Shown here: one piece after another, positions 1-8,204 of the stretch
Numbering within the stretch: the first letter of the stretch is position 1
Layout: every line of letters starts with the position of its first letter
Assembly (NCBI GenBank): GCA_024102815.1
Contig: JAGFJJ010000006.1
Location: forward strand, 124,001-188,000
From: Phycisphaerae bacterium
Lineage (GTDB): Bacteria; Planctomycetota; Phycisphaerae; UBA1845
Direction of reading: 5' to 3'
DNA length: 64,000 bases
Position numbers and translations under genes: made by a program
The notes under the pieces: model-generated
The model's database searches: none
Seen by the model: only the letters and a program-made list of their open reading frames with translations
What the model was told of the DNA's origin: nothing

Positions 1-2
1 GA

Positions 3-1178
3 TGCGAGACCATCGGTGACGTGGACATCGTGTGCGAGACGACCGAAGGCCGGGCTCGGGACATTGTGCGGACCTTTACGGAGTTGCAAGGCGTGCAACG
101 TGTCCTGGCCTCGGGTGATACCAAGGGCTCCATCACCATCGAGCTCGAGCAGGGGCGCCCGCTTCAGATTGATCTTCGCGTCGTACCGGGCGAATCCTAC
201 GGCGCCGCCCTCCAGTACTTCACCGGCTCCAAGGAACACAACGTGAGGGTGCGGGAATTCGCCGTTCGAAAGGGATGGCGACTCAATGAGTACGGGCTCT
301 TTGATGGCGAATCCAGCATCGCGGGCCGCACGGAAGCGGACATTTATGCCCGGCTCGGCCTGCCCATGGCTCCGCCGGAACAACGCGAGGACCGCGGGGA
401 ACTGGAGCTCGACGAGAAGGCGTTGCAACTGGTCGAACTGGCCGACATCCGCGGCGACCTGCACATGCACACCATGGCCAGCGACGGCAGGAACACCATT
501 GAAGAGATGGCCCTCGCGGCCAAGGAGAGGGGCTACGACTATATCGCCATCTGTGACCACTCGAAGAGCTCGGTCATCGCCAACGGATTGTCCATCGAGC
601 GCATGTGGCAGCACATTGAGGATGTCCGCGCTGTGGACAAGAAAATCAAAGGCATCGCCGTGCTCGCCGGGTGCGAATGCGACATCCTGGCTGACGGATC
701 ACTCGACTACCCGGACGACATCCTTGCCGCCTGTGACTGGGTCGTCGCCAGTGTCCATTCCGGCATGAGTGCGGCGAAATCCGGGAAGGACGGTCCGACG
801 CAGCGGACGCTGGCGGCCATGGAGAATCCGTTCGTCTGCGCCATCGGCCATCCGACCGGACGGCTGATCAACAGGCGCCCCGCGATGGAACTCGACATGG
901 AGCGCGTCGTGCAGGCGGCGGCCGAGTCGCGCACCATGCTGGAGATCAACGCCAGTTGGCAGCGGTTGGATCTGAAAGATATTCACGTGCGCCAGGCTCG
1001 TGCGGCCGGGGTCACCCTGGTCATCAACACCGATGCGCACAGCACGGATCAACTGGACCAGATGCGTTTCGGCGTCATCACCGCCCGCCGCGGCGGAGCA
1101 AGAAAGGACGATGTGGCCAACACGGGAACGCTTGCCAACTTGCGAAAACTCATTCAAGAAAAGCGGTGCAAGAAGTAG
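3..1178 (+). CDS. polX: DNA polymerase X family protein with PHP domain (3' part)
   Basis: The gene enters from the left edge, so its N-terminal helix-hairpin-helix and most of the fingers domain lie outside. The first visible codons give the catalytic GDVD motif of family X polymerases, and a third catalytic Asp follows in QIDLRVV. From about position 450 the PHP phosphoesterase domain begins: DLHMHT (HxH), ICDHS, VHSGMS, GHPTGRL and NTDAH are all present, so the metal site looks intact. Bacterial PolX of this architecture fills short gaps in base excision repair and has a 3'-5' exonuclease from the PHP domain. The stop is followed 45 bp later by the lysE-type gene on the same strand. The family is certain; only the left end is missing. 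Confidence 0.93.
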   Translation, partial: CETIGDVDIVCETTEGRARDIVRTFTELQGVQRVLASGDTKGSITIELEQGRPLQIDLRVVPGESYGAALQYFTGSKEHNVRVREFAVRKGWRLNEYGLFDGESSIAGRTEADIYARLGLPMAPPEQREDRGELELDEKALQLVELADIRGDLHMHTMASDGRNTIEEMALAAKERGYDYIAICDHSKSSVIANGLSIERMWQHIEDVRAVDKKIKGIAVLAGCECDILADGSLDYPDDILAACDWVVASVHSGMSAAKSGKDGPTQRTLAAMENPFVCAIGHPTGRLINRRPAMELDMERVVQAAAESRTMLEINASWQRLDLKDIHVRQARAAGVTLVINTDAHSTDQLDQMRFGVITARRGGARKDDVANTGTLANLRKLIQEKRCKK

Positions 1179-1223
1179 ATCGCCCAAACGGCGGACAACC
1201 ACAGGCCGGAGGGGGCTAAGTCA

Positions 1224-1862
1224 ATGGACGGTACGATTCTCAGTTTTGCGTTGCTTGCCTTGGGCCTGACCCTGCTCCCGGGGGCCGATACCGCTCTGGT
1301 TACGCGCAGCACGCTTCGCGGCGGCAGAACAGCCGGCTGGTACACGACAATGGGCATTGTCCTCGGCTGCTCAATCCATGCGGTGCTCTCGTCGATGGGA
1401 CTTTCGGCGATTCTGGCTCGATCCGCTGAGGCGTTCCAATTCGTAAAAATAATTGGCGCCGTCTACCTCGTGTGGCTTGGCGCCAAGACATTGTGGCAGG
1501 CTTGGAAAGACGGCCGGGTTGGGCCGACCGCAACCGCATCGGAGCATCGACCCCCGATCACGATTCGGAGCGGATTTCTCGAAGGCCTGCTGACAAACCT
1601 ACTCAATCCGAAGGTCGCCGTCTTCTATTTGATGGTGTTGCCGCAATTCGTCCGCCCCAATGACCCCGTGTTCTTGCGCTCACTACTGCTGGCCAGCATC
1701 CATATCGCATTCGGCCTGATCTGGCTCAGCGTCTACGCCAGCCTGTTGGAAGTGCTCCGCTCATTCCTGAGCCGCCCGAAGGTTCGAAGCGCCATCGAGA
1801 CCGTGACCGGCATCGGGCTGGTGTTGTTTGGATTGCAGCTTGCCCGAAGCCGACACGAGTAG
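1224..1862 (+). CDS. LysE/RhtB family amino-acid exporter
   Basis: A 212-residue, very hydrophobic protein with about six membrane segments. The N-terminus carries the family signature: LPGADTALVTR near residue 18 corresponds to the usual PGP(D/N) motif, and LTNLLNPKVAVFY near residue 123 is the hallmark LLNPK(A/V) motif. Members export amino acids such as lysine, homoserine or threonine, or related small molecules, using the proton gradient; the substrate cannot be told from sequence. The ATG at 1224 is preceded by GGAGGGGGC about 10 bases upstream, a good ribosome-binding site. It faces the convergent flagellin gene, with a hairpin in the 247-bp gap. Confidence 0.88.
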   Translation: MDGTILSFALLALGLTLLPGADTALVTRSTLRGGRTAGWYTTMGIVLGCSIHAVLSSMGLSAILARSAEAFQFVKIIGAVYLVWLGAKTLWQAWKDGRVGPTATASEHRPPITIRSGFLEGLLTNLLNPKVAVFYLMVLPQFVRPNDPVFLRSLLLASIHIAFGLIWLSVYASLLEVLRSFLSRPKVRSAIETVTGIGLVLFGLQLARSRHE

Positions 1863-1896
1863 CGCACTTCTTTGTCACCGTGTCGCCAAAAGACGC

Positions 1897-1927
1897 AGCG
1901 GGCCGAAGGGCGAACCCTCGACCCGCT
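1897..1927. terminator. Stem-loop between convergent lysE-type and flagellin genes
   Basis: AGCGGG (1897-1902) pairs with CCCGCT (1922-1927), with an inner AGGG/CCCT stem closing a CGAA tetraloop. There is no T-run after it, so it is not a canonical intrinsic terminator. Its place 35 bp past the lysE-type stop suggests a role in 3'-end formation. Confidence 0.3.
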
Positions 1928-2109
1928 ACCGCCCCCCGACAAGAGCAGTCCCCCCCTAGACCGCTCCTGAACGTGTCCCTGATGGCAATCCTGGAGGTAC
2001 GGATCCGGATTGCACGCTTATTGAGGTCGTTCGGCTTGGCTCAGCGAGCCTTACCGATCGGTTACGGCGGAAGCTCCGAGGCCAGTCCGCCGACCGCGAC
2101 CCCCATTTT

Positions 2110-3582
2110 CTAGAGCAGCGACAGAATCTGTGCCGCTTGCTGATTCACGACACCCAGCAGGCTGATGCCCGACTGGATAAGAACCTGCTGCTTGTTCAAG
2201 TTCGACGTGGCCACCGCGAAGTCGGCATCGCCGATGACGCTCTCGGCCTCGGAAAGTCCGACTTGAGAAGCCTGCAGTGAATTGATGGCGCTACCGACCT
2301 GGAATTTCTGGAATCCGCCGATTCGGCCGCGGATACTGGCCACCTGGCTGACCGCATCGCGGATGGACAGCAGCGCCCCCGCAGCGTCGGTTGCCAACGC
2401 CGCGGCGGAACCGGATCGCAGCTCGGAGAGGCGTACGGTCCCGTTTCCACCACCGAGTTGGAAGGTGGACAACGAGTCGATGCCGATCGTCTGGCGCGTG
2501 TCCGTCGTCGTACCCAATTGGAAGGTCGCGCCGCCGGACGCCTGGACCGTGAAGCTCGTCGTCGTGTTGGCCGTGTTGCCCTTGCCGAAGTCATCACCGA
2601 GCGTAAACGACAGGCTCAGGCCGTTGGCACTGTATACAACGTCCAGACCATCCGTGCCGGCCGTCTGTCCGTTGATTTGAATGTTCGCGTCTGTTCCGGA
2701 GGTCTTGGCAACGTTCTGCACGTCATTGGCCGTGCTGCTGTCCGTCGTCGCCGTTCCGTAGCTGCTGTTCACGTACCCCCCGGAAAGCACCTGCACGCTG
2801 ACGAACGCATCCTCGCCATACGTCGTCGAGTTCAGCCCGATGTTGGCCGCGTTCTGAATCGCAGAAACACCGGTCTGGTCCTTGGCGGCGTTGATGGCGG
2901 TGACGACTTCCGCCTGCGTCAGGCTGCTGGCAATGGTCAGCGTCGCGGCGCCGAGCGTTCCCTGGATGGTCACCTGGGTCGTACCCGATGACCGCGTCGT
3001 CGACGCTCCACCGAATGTGGCAAAGGTCGACGTGGCAAGCTGGGCCGATGCCACCCGCGTCACCGTGAGCGACGTGTCCGACGTCGACTGGCTTCGCGAA
3101 TAGACGCGCAGGTTGGAAAGGTTGCTGTTGCCTGCAACGCCCGTGGTCTGAACGCTGAACGTACCGTCCAGCAGCTTCTTCCCGTTGAAGTTCGTGGTGC
3201 TCACGATTCGATCGATCGCCGTCAGGGCGTCGTCGATCTGCGACTGGTTCGCGGCGATCTCCGCATCGGTGAGATTGGCCGACGACGTCGACGACGTCAC
3301 CAGGGTCTCAATCTCGTTCAGCAGGTTGGAGATCTCGCCGAAGGCGGAGTCCGCCACGGAAAGAATCGCGTCCGTCCGCTGGTTGTTGGTCAGCGAGGAC
3401 TCGACGGCGATGCGTTCCGCCTGAAGGAGCGACAGGGCGATCAGACCGGCCGGGTCGTCCTTTCCGCTGTTGATGCGTTTTCCCGTCGTGAGTTGGGAAA
3501 TGGTCTTTTCCTGCGCCGCGGTGTTGCGGTTCAGAATACTCAGCAGTTGAATCGTGTTCGTGTTGGTGACGGTCAAGGCCAT
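2110..3582 (-). CDS. fliC: Flagellin
   Basis: 490 residues from the ATG at 3582, which has AAAGGGGG nine bases upstream; an upstream in-frame extension to 3642 is not needed. The N-terminal D0/D1 coiled coil (about residues 1-150: TGKRINSGKDDPAGL, then QRTDAILSVADSAFGEISNLL) and the C-terminal one (last 90 residues: RDAVSQVASIRGRIGGFQ to the Leu-rich end) are typical of flagellin. The middle 250 residues are a variable Thr/Ser/Asn-rich surface domain. The protein polymerises to form the flagellar filament after type III export. No other flagellar gene is in the window, so it stands alone between lysE and crcB loci. A sigma-28 promoter was sought upstream and not convincingly found. Confidence 0.95.
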   Translation of the reverse strand: MALTVTNTNTIQLLSILNRNTAAQEKTISQLTTGKRINSGKDDPAGLIALSLLQAERIAVESSLTNNQRTDAILSVADSAFGEISNLLNEIETLVTSSTSSANLTDAEIAANQSQIDDALTAIDRIVSTTNFNGKKLLDGTFSVQTTGVAGNSNLSNLRVYSRSQSTSDTSLTVTRVASAQLATSTFATFGGASTTRSSGTTQVTIQGTLGAATLTIASSLTQAEVVTAINAAKDQTGVSAIQNAANIGLNSTTYGEDAFVSVQVLSGGYVNSSYGTATTDSSTANDVQNVAKTSGTDANIQINGQTAGTDGLDVVYSANGLSLSFTLGDDFGKGNTANTTTSFTVQASGGATFQLGTTTDTRQTIGIDSLSTFQLGGGNGTVRLSELRSGSAAALATDAAGALLSIRDAVSQVASIRGRIGGFQKFQVGSAINSLQASQVGLSEAESVIGDADFAVATSNLNKQQVLIQSGISLLGVVNQQAAQILSLL

Positions 3583-3867
3583 GTCTGTAACCCCCTTTGG
3601 ACTCGGAAGCCTCTGCGGACGTTTCGCCCTCCGAGCAGTCAACTGGAGGCTAAGATATAACTAGGGCCTGCAAGGACTTGACTAATCCCCGCGCAGCTTT
3701 CCCGCGTTCGCGCCATCGAGAAACGCGAATTTCGTCAACTTTTTTTTCTTACGGATTGGGTCCGCTTTCGTGAGCTCGCTTCGGACGTCATGCGAAGTTG
3801 AAGTGAATCGCACCGATTCCCGGGCACGCTCAGGATCTCAGCGACATCGATTGGTGACGAATTCGGA

Positions 3868-4233
3868 CTACGCGCCGCTGCCCGCATCATCCGCCGGCGG
3901 GTTGTCCGCGCGATAACGAAGTACCTTTGCCGCTTCGAGCGTGACCAGACCTTCCCGGACCATCTCGTCGATGTGCGGCAGAAACGCCTCGATCCGCTCC
4001 CGCTGGTCGATAATCTCGATGACCATGGGCAGATCCTCCGAGAGTCGCAGCACCTTTGTCGTATGCAGGCGCGAATGTGCCCCGAACCCCATGACGCCCC
4101 GCAGCACCGTCGCCCCGGCCAGGTGCATCTCTCGCGCTTTTAGCACGATGGCCTCATACAGCGGCCGGCCCTGCCATTTGTCGCTTTCCCCGATGAATAT
4201 TCGCAGCAGGTGACCCTCTTCGGGAATCTTCAC
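3868..4233 (-). CDS. DUF190 domain protein, CrcB-associated
   Basis: 121 residues from a GTG at 4233, with GGAGGG upstream. The family signature is clear: LRIFIGESDKWQGRPLY near the N-terminus, then GATVLRGVMGFG and LPMVIEIID. DUF190 proteins are small ferredoxin-like-fold proteins commonly encoded next to crcB fluoride channels; their exact job is unknown, and regulation or sensing has been proposed because of a PII-like fold. Here the start lies only four bases beyond the crcB stop, so the pair is certainly one transcription unit. The longer reading frame back to 4299 runs inside crcB and is unlikely to be used. Confidence 0.85.
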   Translation of the reverse strand: MKIPEEGHLLRIFIGESDKWQGRPLYEAIVLKAREMHLAGATVLRGVMGFGAHSRLHTTKVLRLSEDLPMVIEIIDQRERIEAFLPHIDEMVREGLVTLEAAKVLRYRADNPPADDAGSGA

Positions 4234-4237
4234 GGAC

Positions 4238-4621
4238 CTACCCTCCGGCAAGCAGAACACTCGTCCGATAGCCCGCCCACGCCGCACCCAGCCCGACAAT
4301 CGTACTCAACGCCACGTTGGCCAGCGCTCGCCCGAATTGCCCTTCGCCCACGAACGCCAACGTCTCCCACGCATACGTGGAATACGTCGTAAAGCCCCCG
4401 AGCACGCCGATGAGCAGCGCCGCGCGATGCTCCTCGCGCACCAGCGACTGCTCGGCCAGCAGGTGCGCGAGCAGCCCGATCAGGAAGCAGCCGCAGACAT
4501 TGACAACCAGCGTTCCCCAGGGAAACGTCCCTTTCGTCCCCTGCTGCACCCAACCCGAGACCAGATAGCGCAGCACCGAGCCCGTCGCCCCACCGGCCGC
4601 GATCCACAACAGCTTCACCAT
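4238..4621 (-). CDS. crcB: CrcB/Fluc-type fluoride channel
   Basis: 127 residues from ATG 4621 (GAGCGAGG upstream), the usual length of CrcB. Four membrane segments are visible. The motifs FPWGTLVVNVCGCFLIG (TM2) and GVLGGFTTYSTYAWE (TM3 with the Phe and Ser/Thr track lining the fluoride pore) match the family. It works as a dual-topology dimer in the inner membrane and lets toxic fluoride leak out of the cell. A longer frame to 4729 overlaps the divergent gene and is not preferred. No fluoride-riboswitch core was recognised in the 120 bases upstream. It is co-transcribed with the DUF190 gene. Confidence 0.92.
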   Translation of the reverse strand: MVKLLWIAAGGATGSVLRYLVSGWVQQGTKGTFPWGTLVVNVCGCFLIGLLAHLLAEQSLVREEHRAALLIGVLGGFTTYSTYAWETLAFVGEGQFGRALANVALSTIVGLGAAWAGYRTSVLLAGG

Positions 4622-4743
4622 ACCTCGCTCCGGCAACGCATCGTCGGCTCCTGGGATGTCAACGGATGGGTTCAGCCTACGCACCGGCAACGTGATCCGC
4701 AAGTTGCAGTATGCCGGTGACGCCCGCACGGCCCCACGTTACG

Positions 4744-5556
4744 ATGAGCACCATGTCCGGCCCGCAGCGCATCGTCTGCCTCACCGAAGAAACCACCGAA
4801 ACGCTCTACAGCCTGGGCGAGCAGGATCGCATCGTCGGCATCAGCGCCTTCACCGTCCGCCCGCCTGAAGCGCGCCGCGACAAGCCCGTCGTGTCGCAGT
4901 ACATCCGCGCCGACGTGGAAAGAATCCTCGCAGTGAAGCCCGACCTCGTGCTGGCCTTCTCCGACCTCCAGGCCGACATCTGCGCCGATCTCATCCGCCG
5001 CGGACTCGCCGTGCACTGCTTCAACCAGCGAAACGTCGAGAGCATTCTGGAGATGATCCGCACGCTGTCGCGTATGGTGGACGCGGCCGACGAGGGCGAG
5101 CGCTTGTGCAATGAACTCGAAGGCAACCTGGCGCGCGCTCGCGAGGCCGCCGCCCGACTCCCCTATCACCCGCGCGTCTACTTCGAGGAGTGGCCTGACC
5201 CGATCATCACCGGCATCACCTGGGTATCCGAACTGATCGAGATCGCCGGCGGAATCGACTGCTTCGCCGACAATCGCGGCATTGGGTCCGCGAAGGACCG
5301 CGTCGTCTCGCCGGAAGAAGTGCTCCGCCGCGAGCCCGATCTCTATCTGGCTTCGTGGTGCGGGAAGAAGTTCAACCTCAACGCCGCCAAGGCTCGGCCC
5401 GGATTCGCCGACGCCCCGTTTCTGCGCGAAGGGCGCTTTGCGGAAATCGACTCCTCGATCATACTTCAACCCGGCCCGGCCGCGCTCAGTGACGGCCTCG
5501 CTGCGCTGGAGCGCGAGATCGCCCGCGTGGCGGAGATTGTAGGGTGCGTCCCCTGA
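4744..5556 (+). CDS. Cobalamin-binding / periplasmic-binding-fold (BtuF-like) protein without signal peptide
   Basis: 270 residues in the helical-backbone-lobe fold of vitamin B12 and siderophore binding proteins: RIVCLTEETTETLYSLG at the start, DLVLAFSDLQADICADL, GITWVSELIEIAGG and EEVLRREPDLYL. There is no signal peptide or lipobox, so it probably stays in the cytoplasm, and no permease or ATPase gene is adjacent. Such free-standing proteins are annotated as cobalamin-binding proteins; their ligand and role are not established. ATG 4744 or 4753 are both possible, each with a weak ribosome-binding site. The last four codons and the stop lie inside the palindromic repeat at 5541-5562, so the C-terminus (GCVP) is repeat-encoded. 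Confidence 0.8.
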   Translation: MSTMSGPQRIVCLTEETTETLYSLGEQDRIVGISAFTVRPPEARRDKPVVSQYIRADVERILAVKPDLVLAFSDLQADICADLIRRGLAVHCFNQRNVESILEMIRTLSRMVDAADEGERLCNELEGNLARAREAAARLPYHPRVYFEEWPDPIITGITWVSELIEIAGGIDCFADNRGIGSAKDRVVSPEEVLRREPDLYLASWCGKKFNLNAAKARPGFADAPFLREGRFAEIDSSIILQPGPAALSDGLAALEREIARVAEIVGCVP

Positions 5557-5562
5557 CGCACC
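5539..5562. repeat. GTAGGG-type interspersed palindrome, copy 1
   Basis: GTAGGG leads into GGTGCGTC (5543-5550), a CCCT loop and GACGCACC (5555-5562), a perfect 8-bp hairpin that contains the stop codon of the preceding gene. A nearly identical copy in the opposite orientation is at 23839-23862. Confidence 0.8.
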
Positions 5563-5575
5563 ACTCTTGAACAAC

Positions 5576-5596
5576 GTAGGGTCCGCCGTGCGGACC
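5576..5596. repeat. GTAGGG-type interspersed palindrome, copy 2
   Basis: GTAGG runs into GGTCCGC (5580-5586), loop CGT, GCGGACC (5590-5596): perfect 7-bp arms. A related sequence follows the rarA stop at 48624-48641. Both could act as transcription terminators, though no T-run follows. Confidence 0.75.
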
Positions 5597-5690
5597 ATCT
5601 TCTGAGACATCGCAGGGACGGCCCTTCACGCACCGGATGCGAACCGTTCGCCTTGTTCTTGACCAGTGTTCTTAGAGGCGAGGACCTTCG

Positions 5691-6125
5691 ATGAACAACC
5701 CATCTCACGACTTCACCAGCCAGCGCGCCCCGGAACCCGTCGGCGCCTTCCCCCACGCCAAGCGCGTCGGTTCGCTGCTCTTTCTCTCCGGCATCGGCCC
5801 GCGAAAGCGCGGCAGCAAGGAAATTCCCGGCGTGACCCTCGATGACCGGGGCAAGATCACCGCCTACGACATCGAGACACAGTGCCGCGCCGTTTTCGAA
5901 AACGTCCGCACCGTCCTGGAAGACGCCGGCTCAAAGTGGGAGGACATCGTCGACGTGACCGTATTTCTCACCGATATGAAGAACGACTTCCCCGTGTTCA
6001 ACCGGCTCTACGCCGAGCATTTCGCCGGTCCGGGCAAGCCCAATCCCACGCGAACCACCATCGAAATCAACTGCCTGCCCACGCCCATCGCCGTGGAACT
6101 GAAGGTCATCGCCGCGGTTACCTGA
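5691..6125 (+). CDS. RidA-family protein, 2-aminomuconate deaminase-like
   Basis: 144 residues. The YjgF/RidA/UK114 fold is shown by VGSLLFLSGIGPR at the substrate cleft, the DIETQCRAVFENVRTVLEDAG helix, VDVTVFLTDM, and the end motif NPTRTTIEI with the conserved Arg. The EPVGAFPHAKRVG opening and the IPGVTLDDRGKI segment resemble 2-aminomuconate deaminases of the tryptophan/3-hydroxyanthranilate breakdown route rather than housekeeping RidA. No other gene of that pathway is in the window, so a general enamine/imine deaminase role remains possible. The ATG at 5691 is preceded by AGAGGCGAGGA. It is convergent with the phosphoesterase gene, 11 bp away. Confidence 0.87.
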   Translation: MNNPSHDFTSQRAPEPVGAFPHAKRVGSLLFLSGIGPRKRGSKEIPGVTLDDRGKITAYDIETQCRAVFENVRTVLEDAGSKWEDIVDVTVFLTDMKNDFPVFNRLYAEHFAGPGKPNPTRTTIEINCLPTPIAVELKVIAAVT

Positions 6126-6136
6126 TTGACCAACGT

Positions 6137-6970
6137 CTACGCCGACTGCAACGGTGCCGGCTCCTGGGCGGGCAAGCTCTCCGAACTGCTTTCGTCCGCC
6201 TTCGGCTCCTCCAGCACGCGGCTCAGCCCCCCGCCCTCCCGCTTCCACCAGATCAACCGCAGCGCCCCCGACTCGTCCTCCACCAGCGCCGTGCAGTTCT
6301 CCACCCAATCCCCCGTGTTGATGTAGAGCACGCCCTCGACCTCGCGCATGCCCGGCTGGTGGATGTGCCCGCAGATCACCCCTTCCACGTCCTGCCGCTT
6401 GCCTTCCTTGGTCAGCAGCTCCTCGAAGCGGGTCATGAACTTCACCGCCTGCTTCACCCGCCGCTTGATCGCCCCCGACAGGCTCCAATACGGCCAGCCG
6501 AACCACCGCCGCACCGCATTCACCATCCGGTTGATCACCACGAGGTAGGCGTAGATGGAGCTTCCCAGGTGCGAGAGCCACCCATGGTACTGCACGACCG
6601 TATCGAACTCGTCCCCATGGAGCACGAGGAACCGCCGGTTGTCCGCGGTCACGTGCACCGTGTTCTGCACCACCTCCACGTCGCCGAACTGGTATCCGAT
6701 AAAGTCGCGGAAGAAGTCGTCGTGGTTGCCGGGGATAAAGATGATCTTGGCGCCCTTGCGGGAACGCTTCAGCAGCTTGTGGATGACATCGTTGTACTGC
6801 GCGGGCCAGTACCACTTCTTCCGCAGGGCCCAGATATCCACGATATCGCCCACGAGGTAGAGATAGTCGCAGTGCAGCGAGTCCAGGAAATCATACAGCG
6901 CCTCCGACTGGCAGTCGCGCGTGCAGAGGTGAACGTCGGAAATCCAGACGCTGCGGTAAAAAGTCTTCAT
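6137..6970 (-). CDS. PlcP/LpxH-like metallophosphoesterase, paralog 1 (with glycosyltransferase)
   Basis: 277 residues, calcineurin-like. The dimetal ligands are visible: SDVHL (residues 11-15), GDIVD (41-45), GNHDDF (81-86), LHGDEFD and CGHIHQP. Tracts such as KRSRKGAKIIFIPGNHD, FGDVEVV, LPYWS-like WPYWSLSGA and GDWVENCTAL match the group that includes Sinorhizobium PlcP, a phospholipase C that frees diacylglycerol, rather than classical LpxH, although databases often name both UDP-2,3-diacylglucosamine diphosphatase. ATG 6970 overlaps the stop of the glycosyltransferase gene by four bases (ATGA), so the two are translationally coupled. A closely similar paralog is at 52532-53368; both proteins even end in QSA. 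The substrate is inferred, not shown. Confidence 0.85.
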   Translation of the reverse strand: MKTFYRSVWISDVHLCTRDCQSEALYDFLDSLHCDYLYLVGDIVDIWALRKKWYWPAQYNDVIHKLLKRSRKGAKIIFIPGNHDDFFRDFIGYQFGDVEVVQNTVHVTADNRRFLVLHGDEFDTVVQYHGWLSHLGSSIYAYLVVINRMVNAVRRWFGWPYWSLSGAIKRRVKQAVKFMTRFEELLTKEGKRQDVEGVICGHIHQPGMREVEGVLYINTGDWVENCTALVEDESGALRLIWWKREGGGLSRVLEEPKADESSSESLPAQEPAPLQSA

Positions 6971-8061
6971 GACGGCGTGTTCCGTACGTCGGCCGGACGG
7001 GCGGCGCAAAGCTCACCCGCAAAGCACTCGATCGCCTCCAACGCCTCCAGCTCACCGTCGCGCCGATCCCGCTTCACGTTGCGAAGGAACTTTTCCTCGT
7101 CGGCCAGGAACTCGCGAATCACCGTCGCCGATACGTGACGGCGCTTCACCTGTCGGCCGATGCCCAGCTTGTCAATCTGGTGCGCGTTGAGCCGCTGCTC
7201 GATGCAGTTGATGGGCATACCCAGAATGGGCTTGCCGAAGTAGAGCACTTCACCCATGAGCTGGTTGCCCGTGGTCGCGAAGACCGCCCGGCAACCGGCC
7301 AGGTCCTCGATGAACGGCAGATTGGCCAGTGGCTTGAACTGGATGTTGCCCTGCAATCCGCGCCGCGGCGTGCCGTAAACCTTGACGGGAACATCCAAAC
7401 CAAGCAGCGCCTTTTCCACCCGCGGCGTGAACTCGGCCGACCCCGTACTCAGGTAGACCAGAAGATAGTCCCCGCGCGTCGGCTCCGTCTGCCGCACTTC
7501 CGTACGTATCACCGGACCCACCACGCAGACCCCCGGACGACGCGCCGGCGCCGTGAAGAAACTCGACACGATCACCCGCTCGCTGGTCCCGAAAAGCATG
7601 CGATACGCGGCCGCGTTGGTCCGGCAGCGGAGCCGGTCCATCGGCGAAAGATCAAGCCGGCAATGAACCAGCAACCCGAAGTGATCGAAGCTGATGCGCG
7701 GAACGCCCATCCGCCGCGCCGCCCAGAGGGTCAGCGCCTCGGAATCCGAAATCACCACGTCGGCGCGGAAGTCGCGGAGGATGTCCTGCACCATGTCCGT
7801 CGCCGGTCCGTGGAGCCAGAAATCAAACACCGCCGGCGCGTTGCGCGTCACCGTCAGGTAGGGTGAAAGCTCCCCGCCGACCGTGTAACGATGTTGCAGC
7901 GTGGGGATGCGTACCGGTGAAAAATCCGGCCAGAGAGCCTCGTAGGCATTGCCGCCCGCCAGAATGAGCAGCTCATGGCGAGCGGCCAGATGCGGCAGCA
8001 CCGCCCGAGCCCGCATGGCGTGGCCGCGCCCGTATCCGTGAATCCCGTAGGCGATTCTCAT
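6967..8061 (-). CDS. Glycosyltransferase, MJ1255/GT28-like, coupled to the PlcP-like gene
   Basis: 364 residues with a GT-B layout. The N-terminal half opens with IAYGIHGYGRGHAMRA, the glycine-rich nucleotide-fold start typical of MurG/MGDG-synthase relatives. The C-terminal half has LLVYLSTGS, the FATTGNQLMGEVLYFGKPILGMP donor-site stretch and EQRLNAHQIDKLG. No membrane segment is evident, so it likely works at the membrane face. Its stop overlaps the phosphoesterase start, so the two products probably act in one pathway. Plausible acceptors are diacylglycerol (as with the unrelated Agt partner of PlcP in marine bacteria) or a lipid A precursor; the first is favoured by the context but is inference. 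Confidence 0.8.
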   Translation of the reverse strand: MRIAYGIHGYGRGHAMRARAVLPHLAARHELLILAGGNAYEALWPDFSPVRIPTLQHRYTVGGELSPYLTVTRNAPAVFDFWLHGPATDMVQDILRDFRADVVISDSEALTLWAARRMGVPRISFDHFGLLVHCRLDLSPMDRLRCRTNAAAYRMLFGTSERVIVSSFFTAPARRPGVCVVGPVIRTEVRQTEPTRGDYLLVYLSTGSAEFTPRVEKALLGLDVPVKVYGTPRRGLQGNIQFKPLANLPFIEDLAGCRAVFATTGNQLMGEVLYFGKPILGMPINCIEQRLNAHQIDKLGIGRQVKRRHVSATVIREFLADEEKFLRNVKRDRRDGELEALEAIECFAGELCAARPADVRNTPS

Positions 8062-8072
8062 ACGCTTCTCGA

Positions 8073-8101
8073 ACTATCGCCCTCGGCCCGAAGAACGTCA
8101 A
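8073..8101 (-). promoter_or_regulatory. Candidate promoter of the glycosyltransferase-phosphoesterase operon
   Basis: On the minus strand TTGACG (8101-8096) and GATAGT (8078-8073) are separated by 17 bases. The predicted transcription start would be only about five bases before the ATG at 8061, so the message would be nearly leaderless; this lowers confidence. Confidence 0.35.
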
Positions 8102-8204
8102 GCAAACACAAACTTCATACAACCCGACCTGCTCTGCCTTGTTTCGCGCCCTGCGATCGCTCCGCTACACTGCCCCCGACCCTGAACCGACTTGAGAGGT
8201 TTCC

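Noticed and set aside
2050-2066. ACCGATCGGT palindrome as flagellin terminator
   Set aside because: No T-run and no G/C stem beyond the 10-bp palindrome; kept only as a curiosity.
3601-3760. Sigma-28 or sigma-54 promoter for flagellin
   Set aside because: TAAA...GCCGATAA and GG-N10-GC patterns with correct spacing were not found; an A-rich run at about 3740 (minus) was the only notable feature.
4622-4743. Fluoride riboswitch upstream of crcB
   Set aside because: The conserved GGNGAUGG...CUGAUG core was looked for on the minus strand and not found.
8062-8204. Pho box upstream of the glycosyltransferase/PlcP-like operon
   Set aside because: Two TTGT-starting 11-mers on the minus strand match at only about half of the positions; too weak to call. 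The region before 52532 also gave no clear site.
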